Shown here in pieces: positions 7,265 to 15,803 of a DNA stretch of 45,069 nucleotides; within the stretch, counting starts at the first letter, position 1; each line of letters starts with the position of its first letter. The notes beneath the pieces are model-generated. The model searched no databases and was not told where the DNA came from. It saw only the letters and a list, made by a program, of their open reading frames with translations. The stretch is from UBA6080 sp964607515 (lineage in GTDB: Bacteria; Fermentibacterota; Fermentibacteria; Fermentibacterales; JCC-6): the NCBI GenBank assembly GCA_964607515.1, contig CAZSKU010000022.1:1-45069 (forward strand), in the 5' to 3' direction. The position numbers were made by a program, and so were the translations under genes.

Positions 7265-8012
7265 CGTGGGGAACACAAAGACCGCCCTGGGCCTCTTCGA
7301 GATGGGGCGTCCGGTGTTCCAGTGGCGGGTCCGCACGGCCCACTGGACCCCCGACGAGTTGTGGGCCCTTGTTTACTGCCTCTTTCAGGCGTCGAAGGCC
7401 CCGATGCCCTCCGTGGTGGCGTACGCCTGCGTGGTGCCCCAGGTGACCCACGCCCTGGTGGGGTTCTCCCGAAGGTGGATCGGCACCGAACCAATCGAGG
7501 TGAACCCGGACACCGCCGGGCTGGAGATAGACTATCCGAACCCCTGGGAGCTGGGTCCCGACCGGCTGGCCAACGCCGCCGGCGCCCTGCTGACCGGCAG
7601 CCCCCCGGCGATAGTGGCCGACTTCGGCACCGCCACCACCTTCGACGTGATAGACCACCGGGGAAGGTACCTGGGCGGCGCCATTGCGCCCGGGGTGGGC
7701 ACCGCCGCCTCGGAGCTGTTCAAGAAGGCGGAGAGACTGAGCCCGGTGGACCTGGAGTTCCCGGAACACCCCCTGGGAAGGTCCACGGTGGACGCGGTAA
7801 GGTCCGGAGTCCTGTGGGGGTCCGTGGGAAGCGCCGACAGGATGGTGGAGATGCTTTCCGAATCCCTCAGGGGAACTCCGATCCTGCTGGCCACCGGAGG
7901 GTGGGCCGAGGCGGTGTGCTCCCGGTGCCGGGCGCCCTTCAGAATCTGCCCGGAGCTTACCCTTTCCGGAATTGACTCCATCGGAAGGAAGAGGAGGACG
8001 GAGAATGGCTGA
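7245..8012 (+). CDS. coaX: Type III pantothenate kinase
   Basis: 255 residues from a TTG start with GGAGG six bases before. It phosphorylates pantothenate, the first step of coenzyme A synthesis. The ASKHA-fold motifs of CoaX are clear: phosphate loop AIDVGNTKTALGLF at residues 5-18, the substrate motif GPDRLANAAGA near 105, and ADFGTATTFDVID near 125, then GGAIAPGV. No P-loop, as expected for type III. The next gene, coaC, overlaps by 8 bp, so two CoA pathway genes are coupled. Confidence 0.95.
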   Translation: MYQLAIDVGNTKTALGLFEMGRPVFQWRVRTAHWTPDELWALVYCLFQASKAPMPSVVAYACVVPQVTHALVGFSRRWIGTEPIEVNPDTAGLEIDYPNPWELGPDRLANAAGALLTGSPPAIVADFGTATTFDVIDHRGRYLGGAIAPGVGTAASELFKKAERLSPVDLEFPEHPLGRSTVDAVRSGVLWGSVGSADRMVEMLSESLRGTPILLATGGWAEAVCSRCRAPFRICPELTLSGIDSIGRKRRTENG

Positions 8013-8550
8013 GGTTCTGCTGGGGGTCACCGGAGGGGCGGCGGCCTTCAAGGCATGCGCCCTGGCCTCCCTGTTCCGGAAGGCCGGCCACAAGGTTACC
8101 GGAGTGCTTACCCCGGCGGCCGCGCGTTTCATCGGTCCGGTGCAGCTGGCGTGCGTCGCCGGGCATCCCGTGTACACCAGCCTGTTCCCGGAACAGCCCG
8201 CGGAACCGGCGCCCCACATCACCCTCACCGACAACCTGGACCTGATGGTGGTGGCCCCGGCCACGGCGGACTTCCTGGCCAAGGCCGCCCGGGGACTCGC
8301 CGGGGACCTGCTCTGCGCGGCTTTCCTGGCGTGCGACGCCCCGGTGGTTATGGCGCCGGCGATGAACACCAGGATGTGGAACCACCCCGCGGTGAGGGAA
8401 AACGTGCGGATTCTCCAGGACATGGGGGTTGTCATGGCCGGCCCCGCCGAGGGGAAACTGGCCTGCGGCACCTCCGGCTCCGGTCGGATGATGGAGCCGG
8501 AGGAGATATTCGAGGTCTGCTTCCGGCTTCTCGGGAGAGGTACGGTTTGA
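8005..8550 (+). CDS. coaC: Phosphopantothenoylcysteine decarboxylase (stand-alone flavoprotein)
   Basis: 181 residues from ATG; AGGAGG lies seven bases upstream. HFCD-family flavoprotein that decarboxylates phosphopantothenoylcysteine to phosphopantetheine. It shows the N-terminal LLGVTGGAAAFKA, the catalytic His in APHITL (His71), the PAMNTRMW substrate motif, and the LACGTSGSGRM loop holding the active-site Cys. Most bacteria fuse this to the CoaB synthetase (Dfp, about 400 residues). Here the protein ends right after the CoaC domain and no coaB follows, so the synthetase must be encoded elsewhere. Overlaps mtnA by 4 bp. Confidence 0.92.
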   Translation: MAEVLLGVTGGAAAFKACALASLFRKAGHKVTGVLTPAAARFIGPVQLACVAGHPVYTSLFPEQPAEPAPHITLTDNLDLMVVAPATADFLAKAARGLAGDLLCAAFLACDAPVVMAPAMNTRMWNHPAVRENVRILQDMGVVMAGPAEGKLACGTSGSGRMMEPEEIFEVCFRLLGRGTV

Positions 8551-9581
8551 CCCCGGTTCCCACACTGGAATGGACCGGGGGCTGCCTCAGGCTCCTCGAC
8601 CAGAGACTCCTTCCGTTTCAGGAGGTCTACATCGAGTGCCGCCGGGTGGAGACTCTGGCGGAGGCCATCCGGGCCCTGGCGGTCCGGGGCGCCCCGGCCA
8701 TAGGTCTCGCCGCCGGCTACGGGGCTGTGCTGGCGGCCATGGAGGCCCCGCCGGGGCAGGGCTTTCGCAGCGCCTGCCTGAAGGGCTTCGAGGTGCTGGC
8801 GTCCACCAGGCCCACCGCGGTGAACCTTTTCTTCTGCCTCGACGTCCAGAGAAAGGTTCTCATGGAGTCCGAAGACCGGGACGGGGCCGTGGCGGCCCTG
8901 CTGGATAGAGCCATGAAGATTCACCGGGAGGACCTGGAAGCCAGCGCCGCCATGGGCGATCACGGCGCCGCCCTGGTGCCCCCGGACGCGGGAATACTCA
9001 CCCACTGCAACGCCGGGGGGCTGGCCACCGGGGGGCTCGGCACCGCTCTGGCGGTGGTGTACCGGGCCCACGACAGGGGGCTGGTCAGGGAGGTTTTCGC
9101 GGACGAGACCCGTCCGCTGCTTCAGGGCGCCAGGCTCACCGCCTGGGAACTGGTCAGGGCGGGGATACCGGTTACGGTGCTCCCCGATTCGGCAGCGGCT
9201 TCCCTGCTGGCCTCGGGAAGGGTTGACCTGGTGGTCACCGGCGCAGACCGGATAGCCCGCAACGGAGACACCGCCAACAAGGTGGGCACCTTCCCCCTGG
9301 CCATGGCTGCCCGGCGGGCCGGGGTCCCCTTCTATGTGGCGGCTCCCCGGTCCACCTTCGACCCGGCCACGGAGACCGGCTCAGGCATCGTCATCGAGAA
9401 CCGTGACCCCGTCGAGGTGGCCCGGTTCGGGGACGCCCGGGTGCTGGCCCCCGGAGCCGGGGCATGGAACCCGGCCTTCGACGTCACCCCGGTGGAGTTG
9501 ATAGACGGGTTCATATGCGAGGCCGGTGTTTTCGAAAGCCCCGGGGACATTCCGCAACCCACGGTTGACAGCGGACCATGA
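8547..9581 (+). CDS. mtnA: S-methyl-5-thioribose-1-phosphate isomerase
   Basis: 344 residues from a TTG overlapping the coaC stop (TTGA), with GGGAGAGG upstream. The frame is open earlier but only as out-of-frame sequence over coaC. MtnA isomerises methylthioribose-1-phosphate to methylthioribulose-1-phosphate in methionine salvage; related eIF2B-like isomerases act on ribose-1,5-bisphosphate. Motifs: VRGAPAIGLAAGYG, THCNAGGLATGGLGTALA with the catalytic Cys, DETRPLLQGARLTAWEL, and TGADRIARNGDTANKVGT with the catalytic Asp. The N-terminal start TLEW and overall length fit MtnA. Other salvage genes are not in the window. Last gene of the operon. Confidence 0.93.
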   Translation: MTPVPTLEWTGGCLRLLDQRLLPFQEVYIECRRVETLAEAIRALAVRGAPAIGLAAGYGAVLAAMEAPPGQGFRSACLKGFEVLASTRPTAVNLFFCLDVQRKVLMESEDRDGAVAALLDRAMKIHREDLEASAAMGDHGAALVPPDAGILTHCNAGGLATGGLGTALAVVYRAHDRGLVREVFADETRPLLQGARLTAWELVRAGIPVTVLPDSAAASLLASGRVDLVVTGADRIARNGDTANKVGTFPLAMAARRAGVPFYVAAPRSTFDPATETGSGIVIENRDPVEVARFGDARVLAPGAGAWNPAFDVTPVELIDGFICEAGVFESPGDIPQPTVDSGP

Positions 9582-9593
9582 ACGGTTTACTGT
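9565..9593 (+). promoter_or_regulatory. Putative promoter for the beta-propeller gene
   Basis: A perfect TTGACA (9565-9570), 17 bases, then TACTGT (9588-9593). It overlaps the last codons of mtnA and lies about 58 bases before the next start. The -35 is ideal and the -10 weak. Confidence 0.42.
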
Positions 9594-9650
9594 CAGCCGG
9601 AACCGGTCCTTTGGGGCAAGCCAGTGCAACCTGATAAAGGGAGGGTTTTA

Positions 9651-10400
9651 ATGAGAATCCAGTTCTTCCTGCTGATGTGCGTCGCCGCCGCCGCTCTGGC
9701 GGCCCCCGGCGATATAATCAGCCAGATTCCCGCCCCCGGGGGAAATCCCGACGGCCTGACCTGGGTGGACGGCTACCTCTGGATCACCAGCGACACCGAC
9801 TACATGCTCTACAAGGTGGATCCCGCGGACGGAGCGGTGGTGGACCAGATCACCCCTCCGGGAAGCGGCTCCGGCAGCCTCACCGGACTCACCTGGGACG
9901 GGGAGCACCTGCTGTGCACCCTCCAGGCGCCCCCCTGGCGGATCTACTTCATAGACACAGAGACAGGCCTGGCCGTAGACTCCATTCCCACCCCCAGCGC
10001 CAGCAACAACGAGGGTCTCGCCTGGGACGGCACCTACATATGGAGCACCAACTACAGCAACAACGTGATCTACAAGCTCGATCCCGGCACCGGCGACGTG
10101 CTGGAGTACTTCCAGCCCTACAGCCCCATGGGCTGCACCGGTCTGGCCTTCGACGGATTCAACATCTACGTGAGCATGCAGAACACCCCGATGATCTACG
10201 TCCTTCTGCCCATGGTGCCCCAGCCGGTGTCCTACTTCATGCTCTCCTGCGAAACCCCCCAGGACATCGCCTGGGACGGAACCTACATCTGGATTACCGA
10301 GTACGAGGAGACCGGGGCTCAGATCTACCAGCTGGACCCCGGCACCCAGCATCTTTCCCCGGCCACCTGGGCCAAGGTGAAAACGGTTTTCACCGAATAG
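9651..10400 (+). CDS. Secreted beta-propeller protein
   Basis: 249 residues from ATG with GGGAGGG six bases upstream. An N-terminal Sec signal (MRIQFFLLMCVAAAALAAP) has an AxA-type cleavage site and no lipobox Cys after it. The mature protein is a row of about 45-residue blades marked by GLTWVDGYLWI, GLTWDGEHLL, GLAWDGTYIW, GLAFDGFNIY and DIAWDGTYIWI, each followed by a YKVDP/YKLDPGTG-type strand. This is an NHL/YncE-like propeller; five blades are visible, so it may be a six-blade ring with one degenerate blade. Such proteins bind ligands or partners outside the cytoplasm. No catalytic residues are recognised. It sits alone between mtnA and dnaK. Confidence 0.82.
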   Translation: MRIQFFLLMCVAAAALAAPGDIISQIPAPGGNPDGLTWVDGYLWITSDTDYMLYKVDPADGAVVDQITPPGSGSGSLTGLTWDGEHLLCTLQAPPWRIYFIDTETGLAVDSIPTPSASNNEGLAWDGTYIWSTNYSNNVIYKLDPGTGDVLEYFQPYSPMGCTGLAFDGFNIYVSMQNTPMIYVLLPMVPQPVSYFMLSCETPQDIAWDGTYIWITEYEETGAQIYQLDPGTQHLSPATWAKVKTVFTE

Positions 10401-10431
10401 ACCGGCTCATTCCCGTCAGGAGGTACGGGCT

Positions 10432-12312
10432 TTGGGAAAGACCATCGGAATAGATCTGGGCACCACCAACTCGTGCATCGCCTTCGTGGACAACGGCAAC
10501 CCCACGGTCATCCAGTCCAAAGCGGGCGCCCGGGTTATGGCTTCGGTGGTGGCATTCACCGCCAAAGGCGAAAGGCTGGTGGGGCTGGTGGCCAGGCGGC
10601 AGGCCATCACCAACCCCAAGAACACGGTCTACAGCATCAAAAGGCTCATGGGCAGGAAGTTCTCCGAGGTGTCCGACCTGGTGGGCCGGGTGTCCTACAC
10701 CATCGAGGAGAACGCCAACGGCGACGCGGCGGTGCGAATAATGGACAGGCTCTACACCCCGCCGGAGATCAGCGCCATCATCCTCCAGATGCTGAAGCAC
10801 ACCGCCGAGGAATTCCTGGGCGAGGAGATCCACGACGCGGTCATCACGGTTCCCGCCTACTTCAACGAGGTTCAGAGGGAGGCCACCAAGGCCGCCGGGG
10901 TGATAGCCGGGTTGAACGTGAGAAGGGTTCTCAACGAGCCCACCGCGGCAGCCCTGGCGTTCATGGAACCCAGGGAGAGCAAGAAGATAGCGGTCTACGA
11001 CTTCGGCGGCGGCACCTTCGACATCAGCGTCCTCCAGGTGGTGAACGGGGTCTTCGAGGTGAAGTCCACCTGCGGCGACACCAACCTGGGCGGGGACGAC
11101 CTGGACAGCCGGCTGGTGGAGTGGATCATGGAGCAGTTCAAGACCGAGACGGGCATAGATCTGAACCGCGACCAGATCGCCCCCCAGAGGGTGCGGGAGG
11201 CGGCTGAGAGGGCGAAGTGCGAGCTCTCCATGACCCTGGAGACCAGCATCAACCTGCCCTTCATCGCCTCGGGAGACTCCGGACCGGTGCACATGGAGAT
11301 CAGCATCACCAGGAAGCTCTTTCAGAGCCTGGTGGCCGACCTGATAGAGAAAACCCGGGACCTCTGCGCCAAGGCGGTGGAGGACGCGGGCTTCACCATG
11401 AAGCAACTGGACCACGTGGTTCTGGTGGGCGGGTCCACCAGGATACCCATGGTGAAAGAGCTGGTGGAGGACGTCTTCCACAGGAAGCCGGCCCAGAGCG
11501 TGAACCCCGACGAGGTGGTGGCCATGGGGGCCGCCCTGGAGGGGGCGGTGCTCACCGGTCAGAAGAAGGACCTGGTGCTGATAGACGTCACGCCCCTGTC
11601 CCTGGGTGTGGAGACCCTGGGCGGGGTCATGGCCCCGATCATCAAGAGGAACAGCCCCATTCCCATGCGCCGCAGCAGGGTGTTCACCACCGCCGTGGAC
11701 AATCAGAGCGTGGTGAGCGTCCACGTGCTGCAGGGCGAAAGGGACCTGGCGGAGGGGAACAGGAGCCTGGGCACCTTCGAGCTGCGGGGCCTTCCCCCGG
11801 CCAAGCGGGGCGAACCCAGGGTGGAGGTCACCTTCGAGATAGACGCCAACGGCATTCTGAGCGTCTCCGCCAAGGACATGAACACGGGCAACGCCCACAG
11901 CATCCAGGTGAACCCCAGCGGAGGCCTCACCAGCGACGAGATTTCCAGGCTCAAGAAGGAGGCCGAGGCCAACGCCGAGGCGGACCGGGCCCGGATAGTC
12001 CTCATGGGCCAGAGGAACAAGGCCGACGAACTGAACTACGAGGTCACTAAGGTGCTGAAAGCCGCCCGTGACCAGCTGGATCTGGAGTCCTGGCAGGGGC
12101 TCGAGGAGGAGCAGCAGAAACTCAGGGAGGCCCGCGACGGAACCGATTCCGACGCCATCGCCAGACAGGCTTCCAGGACCAGGGTGCAGCTGGACGCTGT
12201 CGCCAGGCTCATCGAGGTCATGGAGGAAGGGATGGAGGAGGAGGGGGTCGGCGGGCTCATTGACGACATCGAGATCACCGATGAACCGATTGAGGGCATG
12301 ACGGGCCAGTGA
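10432..12312 (+). CDS. dnaK: Chaperone DnaK (Hsp70)
   Basis: 626 residues from a TTG with AGGAGG eight bases upstream. ATPase-domain signatures are intact: IGIDLGTTNSCIAF at the N-terminus, YDFGGGTFDISVL (phosphate 2/signature 2) near residue 187, and VVLVGGSTRIPMV (signature 3) near 328. The substrate-binding domain begins near DVTPLSLGVETLGG, followed by a helical lid. The C-terminus is short and acidic (DDIEITDEP). ATP-driven folding of client proteins with DnaJ and GrpE. dnaJ is next, but grpE and hrcA are not nearby, and no CIRCE inverted repeat is seen upstream, so heat-shock control by HrcA is not evident here. Confidence 0.97.
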   Translation: MGKTIGIDLGTTNSCIAFVDNGNPTVIQSKAGARVMASVVAFTAKGERLVGLVARRQAITNPKNTVYSIKRLMGRKFSEVSDLVGRVSYTIEENANGDAAVRIMDRLYTPPEISAIILQMLKHTAEEFLGEEIHDAVITVPAYFNEVQREATKAAGVIAGLNVRRVLNEPTAAALAFMEPRESKKIAVYDFGGGTFDISVLQVVNGVFEVKSTCGDTNLGGDDLDSRLVEWIMEQFKTETGIDLNRDQIAPQRVREAAERAKCELSMTLETSINLPFIASGDSGPVHMEISITRKLFQSLVADLIEKTRDLCAKAVEDAGFTMKQLDHVVLVGGSTRIPMVKELVEDVFHRKPAQSVNPDEVVAMGAALEGAVLTGQKKDLVLIDVTPLSLGVETLGGVMAPIIKRNSPIPMRRSRVFTTAVDNQSVVSVHVLQGERDLAEGNRSLGTFELRGLPPAKRGEPRVEVTFEIDANGILSVSAKDMNTGNAHSIQVNPSGGLTSDEISRLKKEAEANAEADRARIVLMGQRNKADELNYEVTKVLKAARDQLDLESWQGLEEEQQKLREARDGTDSDAIARQASRTRVQLDAVARLIEVMEEGMEEEGVGGLIDDIEITDEPIEGMTGQ

Positions 12313-12351
12313 TGCCCCGGCTCCCGATGCCCATGACCAGTTTTCCGCCAA

Positions 12352-12377
12352 GGGTTTCCGCCCGTCGGCAGAAACCC
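12352..12377 (+). other. Hairpin in the dnaK-dnaJ intergenic region
   Basis: GGGTTTC (12352-12358) pairs with GAAACCC (12371-12377). Inside, after a C/A mismatch, GCC pairs with GGC around a CGTC loop, giving ten base pairs in all. There is no T tract, so it is not a classic terminator. It could set dnaK/dnaJ mRNA ratio by attenuation, processing or 3' end protection. It ends four bases before the dnaJ ribosome site GGAGG. Confidence 0.5.
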
Positions 12378-12393
12378 CGCTGGAGGTGTGCGG

Positions 12394-13476
12394 ATGCATT
12401 TTGACCCCTACGAGGTGCTTAACCTTCCACGGGACGCCGGCGAAGAGGACATCAAGAAGGCCTACAGACAGCAGGCCATGAAGTACCACCCCGACCGGAA
12501 CCCCGGCGACCACCAGGCCGAGGAGAAGTTCAAAGAGGTGGGCAGGGCCTACGACATCCTTTCCGACCCCGGCAAGCGTTCCCTGTACGACAGGTACGGC
12601 ACCGTGGACGGCCGGGCGGGGCCCCAGGGAGGCAATCCCTTCGCCGGCTTCGACATGGAGGACGCACTGCGGGCCTTCATGGAGAACTTCGGCTTCGGAG
12701 GTTTCTCCGGCGGGGACAGGGGAAGCCGGGGGGACGACCTGACGGTTTCCATCGAGCTGACCCTTCCCGAGGCGGTGATGGGGGGCGAGAGGCTTCTGAA
12801 GACGGAGAGGTTCGAGCCCTGCGGGACCTGCGGCGGCAACGGCGCTGATCCGGAGGAGGGGATGCAGACCTGCCTGCAGTGCCAGGGACAGGGCCGGGTG
12901 GTGAGCCATCGCCGGACCCTTCTGGGGACCTTTCGGTCGGTATCCCAGTGCCAGGTGTGCCGGGGCACCGGCAAGGTCCCAAGGAAGCCCTGTTCCAAGT
13001 GCCGGGGCCGGGGAGTTGTGAAGAAGATCAGGTCCATTTCCGTCCAGCTTCCCCCGGGGCTCTCCGAGGGCCACTGCCTGACCCTTCGGGGGCAGGGACA
13101 CCACCCCGGCGAGTCCGGGTCCCCGGGGAACCTCAGGGTATTGATCAGGGACGTGGACTACCGGGGTTTCGCCCGGGAGGGGGACGACCTGGTGTACCGT
13201 CTTCCGGTGAGCTACCCCGAGGCCGTGGCCGGGGCCTCCCTGACGGTGCCGGACCCCTGCGGCGGCGAACCGCTTTCGGTAAAGGTGCCGGATGCATCCT
13301 CCACCGGCGACCGGATATCCCTGCGGGGAAAGGGGCTGGGCCGGCTGGACCGGCGGGGCCGGGGGGACCTGCTGGTCCATATCGAGATATTCGTACCCAG
13401 GAAACCCGGCCGCCGGGAGAGGAAGCTTCTGGAGGAGATGGCCTCCATGGAAGGTTTCGTCCCCCCGGGACGGTAG
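12394..13476 (+). CDS. dnaJ: Chaperone DnaJ (Hsp40, type I)
   Basis: 360 residues. ATG at 12394 is chosen because GGAGG lies seven bases before it; a GTG six bases upstream is too close to that site. The J domain (residues 4-70) has the HPD tripeptide in KYHPDRNP. A short Gly/Phe segment (about 75-110) follows, then four zinc-binding repeats: CGTCGGNG, CLQCQGQG, CQVCRGTG and CSKCRGRG. Two beta-sandwich substrate domains complete a type I DnaJ. It stimulates DnaK ATPase and delivers clients. Length is slightly below the usual 370-380. Confidence 0.96.
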   Translation: MHFDPYEVLNLPRDAGEEDIKKAYRQQAMKYHPDRNPGDHQAEEKFKEVGRAYDILSDPGKRSLYDRYGTVDGRAGPQGGNPFAGFDMEDALRAFMENFGFGGFSGGDRGSRGDDLTVSIELTLPEAVMGGERLLKTERFEPCGTCGGNGADPEEGMQTCLQCQGQGRVVSHRRTLLGTFRSVSQCQVCRGTGKVPRKPCSKCRGRGVVKKIRSISVQLPPGLSEGHCLTLRGQGHHPGESGSPGNLRVLIRDVDYRGFAREGDDLVYRLPVSYPEAVAGASLTVPDPCGGEPLSVKVPDASSTGDRISLRGKGLGRLDRRGRGDLLVHIEIFVPRKPGRRERKLLEEMASMEGFVPPGR

Positions 13477-13478
13477 CC

Positions 13479-15803
13479 ATGCCGGAAGTCCCGGAACCCC
13501 TGGAGTTCCAGCGGATCCTGCGGGATGCGGCATCCGGCTGTCTTTCGGGCCGGGGAGCCGGCAAGGTCCTGGGGCTGCTGCCCGGCGACACCCCCGAAAG
13601 GGCCCTGACCCTGGAAATGGAAACCCTGCAGGCCGGGGAACTTGTCGGGCGGGGGCTTCACCCGCCGGTGTCCCGGGCGGGCTCCCTGGAGGAGGGCCTC
13701 GGTGAACTCCGAAAGGGCGCCGTGGCCCTGGAACCGGCCCGGTTGAGGGACATCGGCATGGCGGCCCGGGAGTTCGCCCTGTTCTCCGCCGCCGCCAGGG
13801 CGCAGGATCTTCCGGCGATCCCCCTGGAGAGCCATCTCGCCGGGCTTCCGGCGCTGGACGGGCTCTCCTCCCACCTGCTGGCCATAACCACCGAGGACGG
13901 CGAGGTCTCCCCCCGGGCCACCCCCAGGTACGGGAAGCTCCTGGCCCAGGCCGACCGGCTGCGCAGGGAGATGTCCTCCCGGGTGGCCCACGTCGCCTCC
14001 AGGCTCGCCTCGGCGGGCGCCCTCAGGGATTCGCCACCCTCGATGCGCAACGGACGGTTCGTGCTGCCGGTGGCATCCGGAAAGCGGGGCGCCGTGGCGG
14101 GCATCATCCACGACAGGTCAGACAGCGGTTCCACCCTCTTCATCGAGCCGGCGGAGCTGGTGGAGCAGGGTAACGCCCTTCAGGAAGCCGAGGTGGAGCT
14201 TCAGAGGGAGAGAAGAAGAATACTCAGGGACGCCACCGCCCTGGTTCGACGGGAGGCGGAAGCCCTTGAGAAGGGGCTGGAAGCGGCCACCGACATAGAC
14301 GCCGTCTTCGCCCGGTTCCTCTACAGCTCCCGGGAGAACACCGTTTTCCCCGCAGACGGGCCCATGAGGCTTATGGGGCTGCGCCACCCGCTGATCGAGA
14401 GGGAAAGGGTGGTGTGCAGCGACCTGGTGCTTCCCGGCGACTGGCGGGTGCTGGTGATCTCCGGCCCCAACGCCGGGGGCAAGAGCGTACTGATGAAGGC
14501 CGCGGCCCTGGCCTCGGTCATGACCCGGGCGGGCATGGGGGCGTGCGTGGAGCCCGGATCCTCCATGCCCTTCTTCTCCAGGGTGATGGTGAGCATGGGG
14601 GACAACCAGTCCATCGCCGACCAGTTGAGCACCTATTCCGCCAGGCTCTCGGAGCAGAGGGAGATGCTGGAGAAGGCGGACGGCTCCACTCTCCTGGTGA
14701 TAGACGAGCCGGCGGCGGGCACCGACCCCTCCACGGGAGCCGCCCTGGCGGCGGCCCTTCTGACGGAACTGGCGTCCCGTAACTCCAGGGTGCTGGTGAG
14801 CACGCACATGGGGCAGCTCAAGAAGATGGCCCTGGAAACCCCGGGTTTTCTCAACGGTTCCCTGGCCTTCGACCGGGAGACCCTCACCCCGGCTTACTCC
14901 TTCGTGTTCGGAGTCCCGGGGGCGTCGTTCACCCTGGAGGCCGCCCGGGCGGCGGGGATCCCGGGGGAGGTCATCGAAAGGGCGGGGGAACTGGCGGGGG
15001 ACTCCTACCGGCTGGACAACCTGCTGGCGTCCCTCACGGAACTGAACGAGGCCCGGGCCCGGGAGACAGAGGCTCTGAAGCTTCAGAGGAGCCTGGAGGC
15101 CGAGGCGGAAGGGATCCGGCGGCTGGAGCACCGGGAGGCGATGGAGGATTTCGAGTCCCTGGGAAGAACCCTGGAGGAGGAATACCGGAGCAGACTTCGG
15201 GAGATCAACTCCCGGGCCGACTCGCTGCTTGCCGTAATATCCAGGGGCGGCGGCGATCCGGGGGAGGCCAGGGAGGCCAGGAAAGCCATCCGGGATATTG
15301 CCGGCGGCCCGTCTCCTGCCCCCCGCAAAACCTCCGCGGAGGTTCCCGAAATCCCCCCCCTGAGTTCCGCGCCCGGCCCCGGGGACTGGGTCAGCATCAA
15401 GGGCTGGAACCAGCCGGGAAGGGTTGAGAGCGTTGGCGGCTCCACCGCCAGGGTCAGGTCCGGGAGTTTCCTGCTCTCCATGCCCCTTGCCTCCCTGACG
15501 AGGATTGAAGCGCCCGAACCGGCGGTTCCCGGGGTTCCCCAGTGGGATCCCATCCCGGTGAGTCCCGAGGTAAATCTTCTGGGGCTTACGGTGGAGGACG
15601 CCGTCGGCGAGCTGGACGAGAGGATCGACAACGCTTCGGCCTCGGGGCTGTTCAGGCTCCGGGTGGTGCACGGCAAGGGCGCCCTCATGGCCGGGGTGAC
15701 CGGATGGCTCCGCCGCGACAGGCGGGTGCGGTCGGTGACCCAGGCTTCCCCCGCCGAGGGGGGCGCCGGGGCGTCCATCGTGCTGCTGAAGGAGGGCCCG
15801 TGA
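13479..15803 (+). CDS. mutS2: Endonuclease MutS2
   Basis: 774 residues from an ATG two bases after the dnaJ stop; the frame is open 600 bases earlier but only across dnaJ. Core and clamp helices are followed by a MutS-type ATPase: Walker A ISGPNAGGKSV near residue 325, then SMGDNQSIADQLSTYSA and Walker B TLLVIDEPAAGTDP, with STHMGQLK. A coiled-coil and KOW-like segment follow. The C-terminal Smr nuclease domain (about 700-774) has LLGLTVEDA and VVHGKGAL, although its first motif lacks the usual LDLRG/DLHG Asp. MutS2 suppresses recombination and also rescues collided ribosomes. The neighbours dnaG and sigma make a replication/expression operon. Confidence 0.94.
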   Translation: MPEVPEPLEFQRILRDAASGCLSGRGAGKVLGLLPGDTPERALTLEMETLQAGELVGRGLHPPVSRAGSLEEGLGELRKGAVALEPARLRDIGMAAREFALFSAAARAQDLPAIPLESHLAGLPALDGLSSHLLAITTEDGEVSPRATPRYGKLLAQADRLRREMSSRVAHVASRLASAGALRDSPPSMRNGRFVLPVASGKRGAVAGIIHDRSDSGSTLFIEPAELVEQGNALQEAEVELQRERRRILRDATALVRREAEALEKGLEAATDIDAVFARFLYSSRENTVFPADGPMRLMGLRHPLIERERVVCSDLVLPGDWRVLVISGPNAGGKSVLMKAAALASVMTRAGMGACVEPGSSMPFFSRVMVSMGDNQSIADQLSTYSARLSEQREMLEKADGSTLLVIDEPAAGTDPSTGAALAAALLTELASRNSRVLVSTHMGQLKKMALETPGFLNGSLAFDRETLTPAYSFVFGVPGASFTLEAARAAGIPGEVIERAGELAGDSYRLDNLLASLTELNEARARETEALKLQRSLEAEAEGIRRLEHREAMEDFESLGRTLEEEYRSRLREINSRADSLLAVISRGGGDPGEAREARKAIRDIAGGPSPAPRKTSAEVPEIPPLSSAPGPGDWVSIKGWNQPGRVESVGGSTARVRSGSFLLSMPLASLTRIEAPEPAVPGVPQWDPIPVSPEVNLLGLTVEDAVGELDERIDNASASGLFRLRVVHGKGALMAGVTGWLRRDRRVRSVTQASPAEGGAGASIVLLKEGP

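Noticed and set aside
10401..10431. CIRCE element before dnaK
   Set aside because: The 31-bp gap lacks the TTAGCACTC inverted repeat; only a ribosome site is present.
12879..13478. A 200-residue N-terminal extension of MutS2
   Set aside because: The frame is open across dnaJ but the translation is Gly/Pro/Arg-rich noise; the ATG at 13479 begins family-like sequence.
10390..13533. Very long open frame (over 1000 codons) on the minus strand opposite dnaK-dnaJ
   Set aside because: It is the mirror of strongly conserved plus-strand genes in GC-rich DNA; its product is low-complexity (His, Gly and Pro rich) with no motif.
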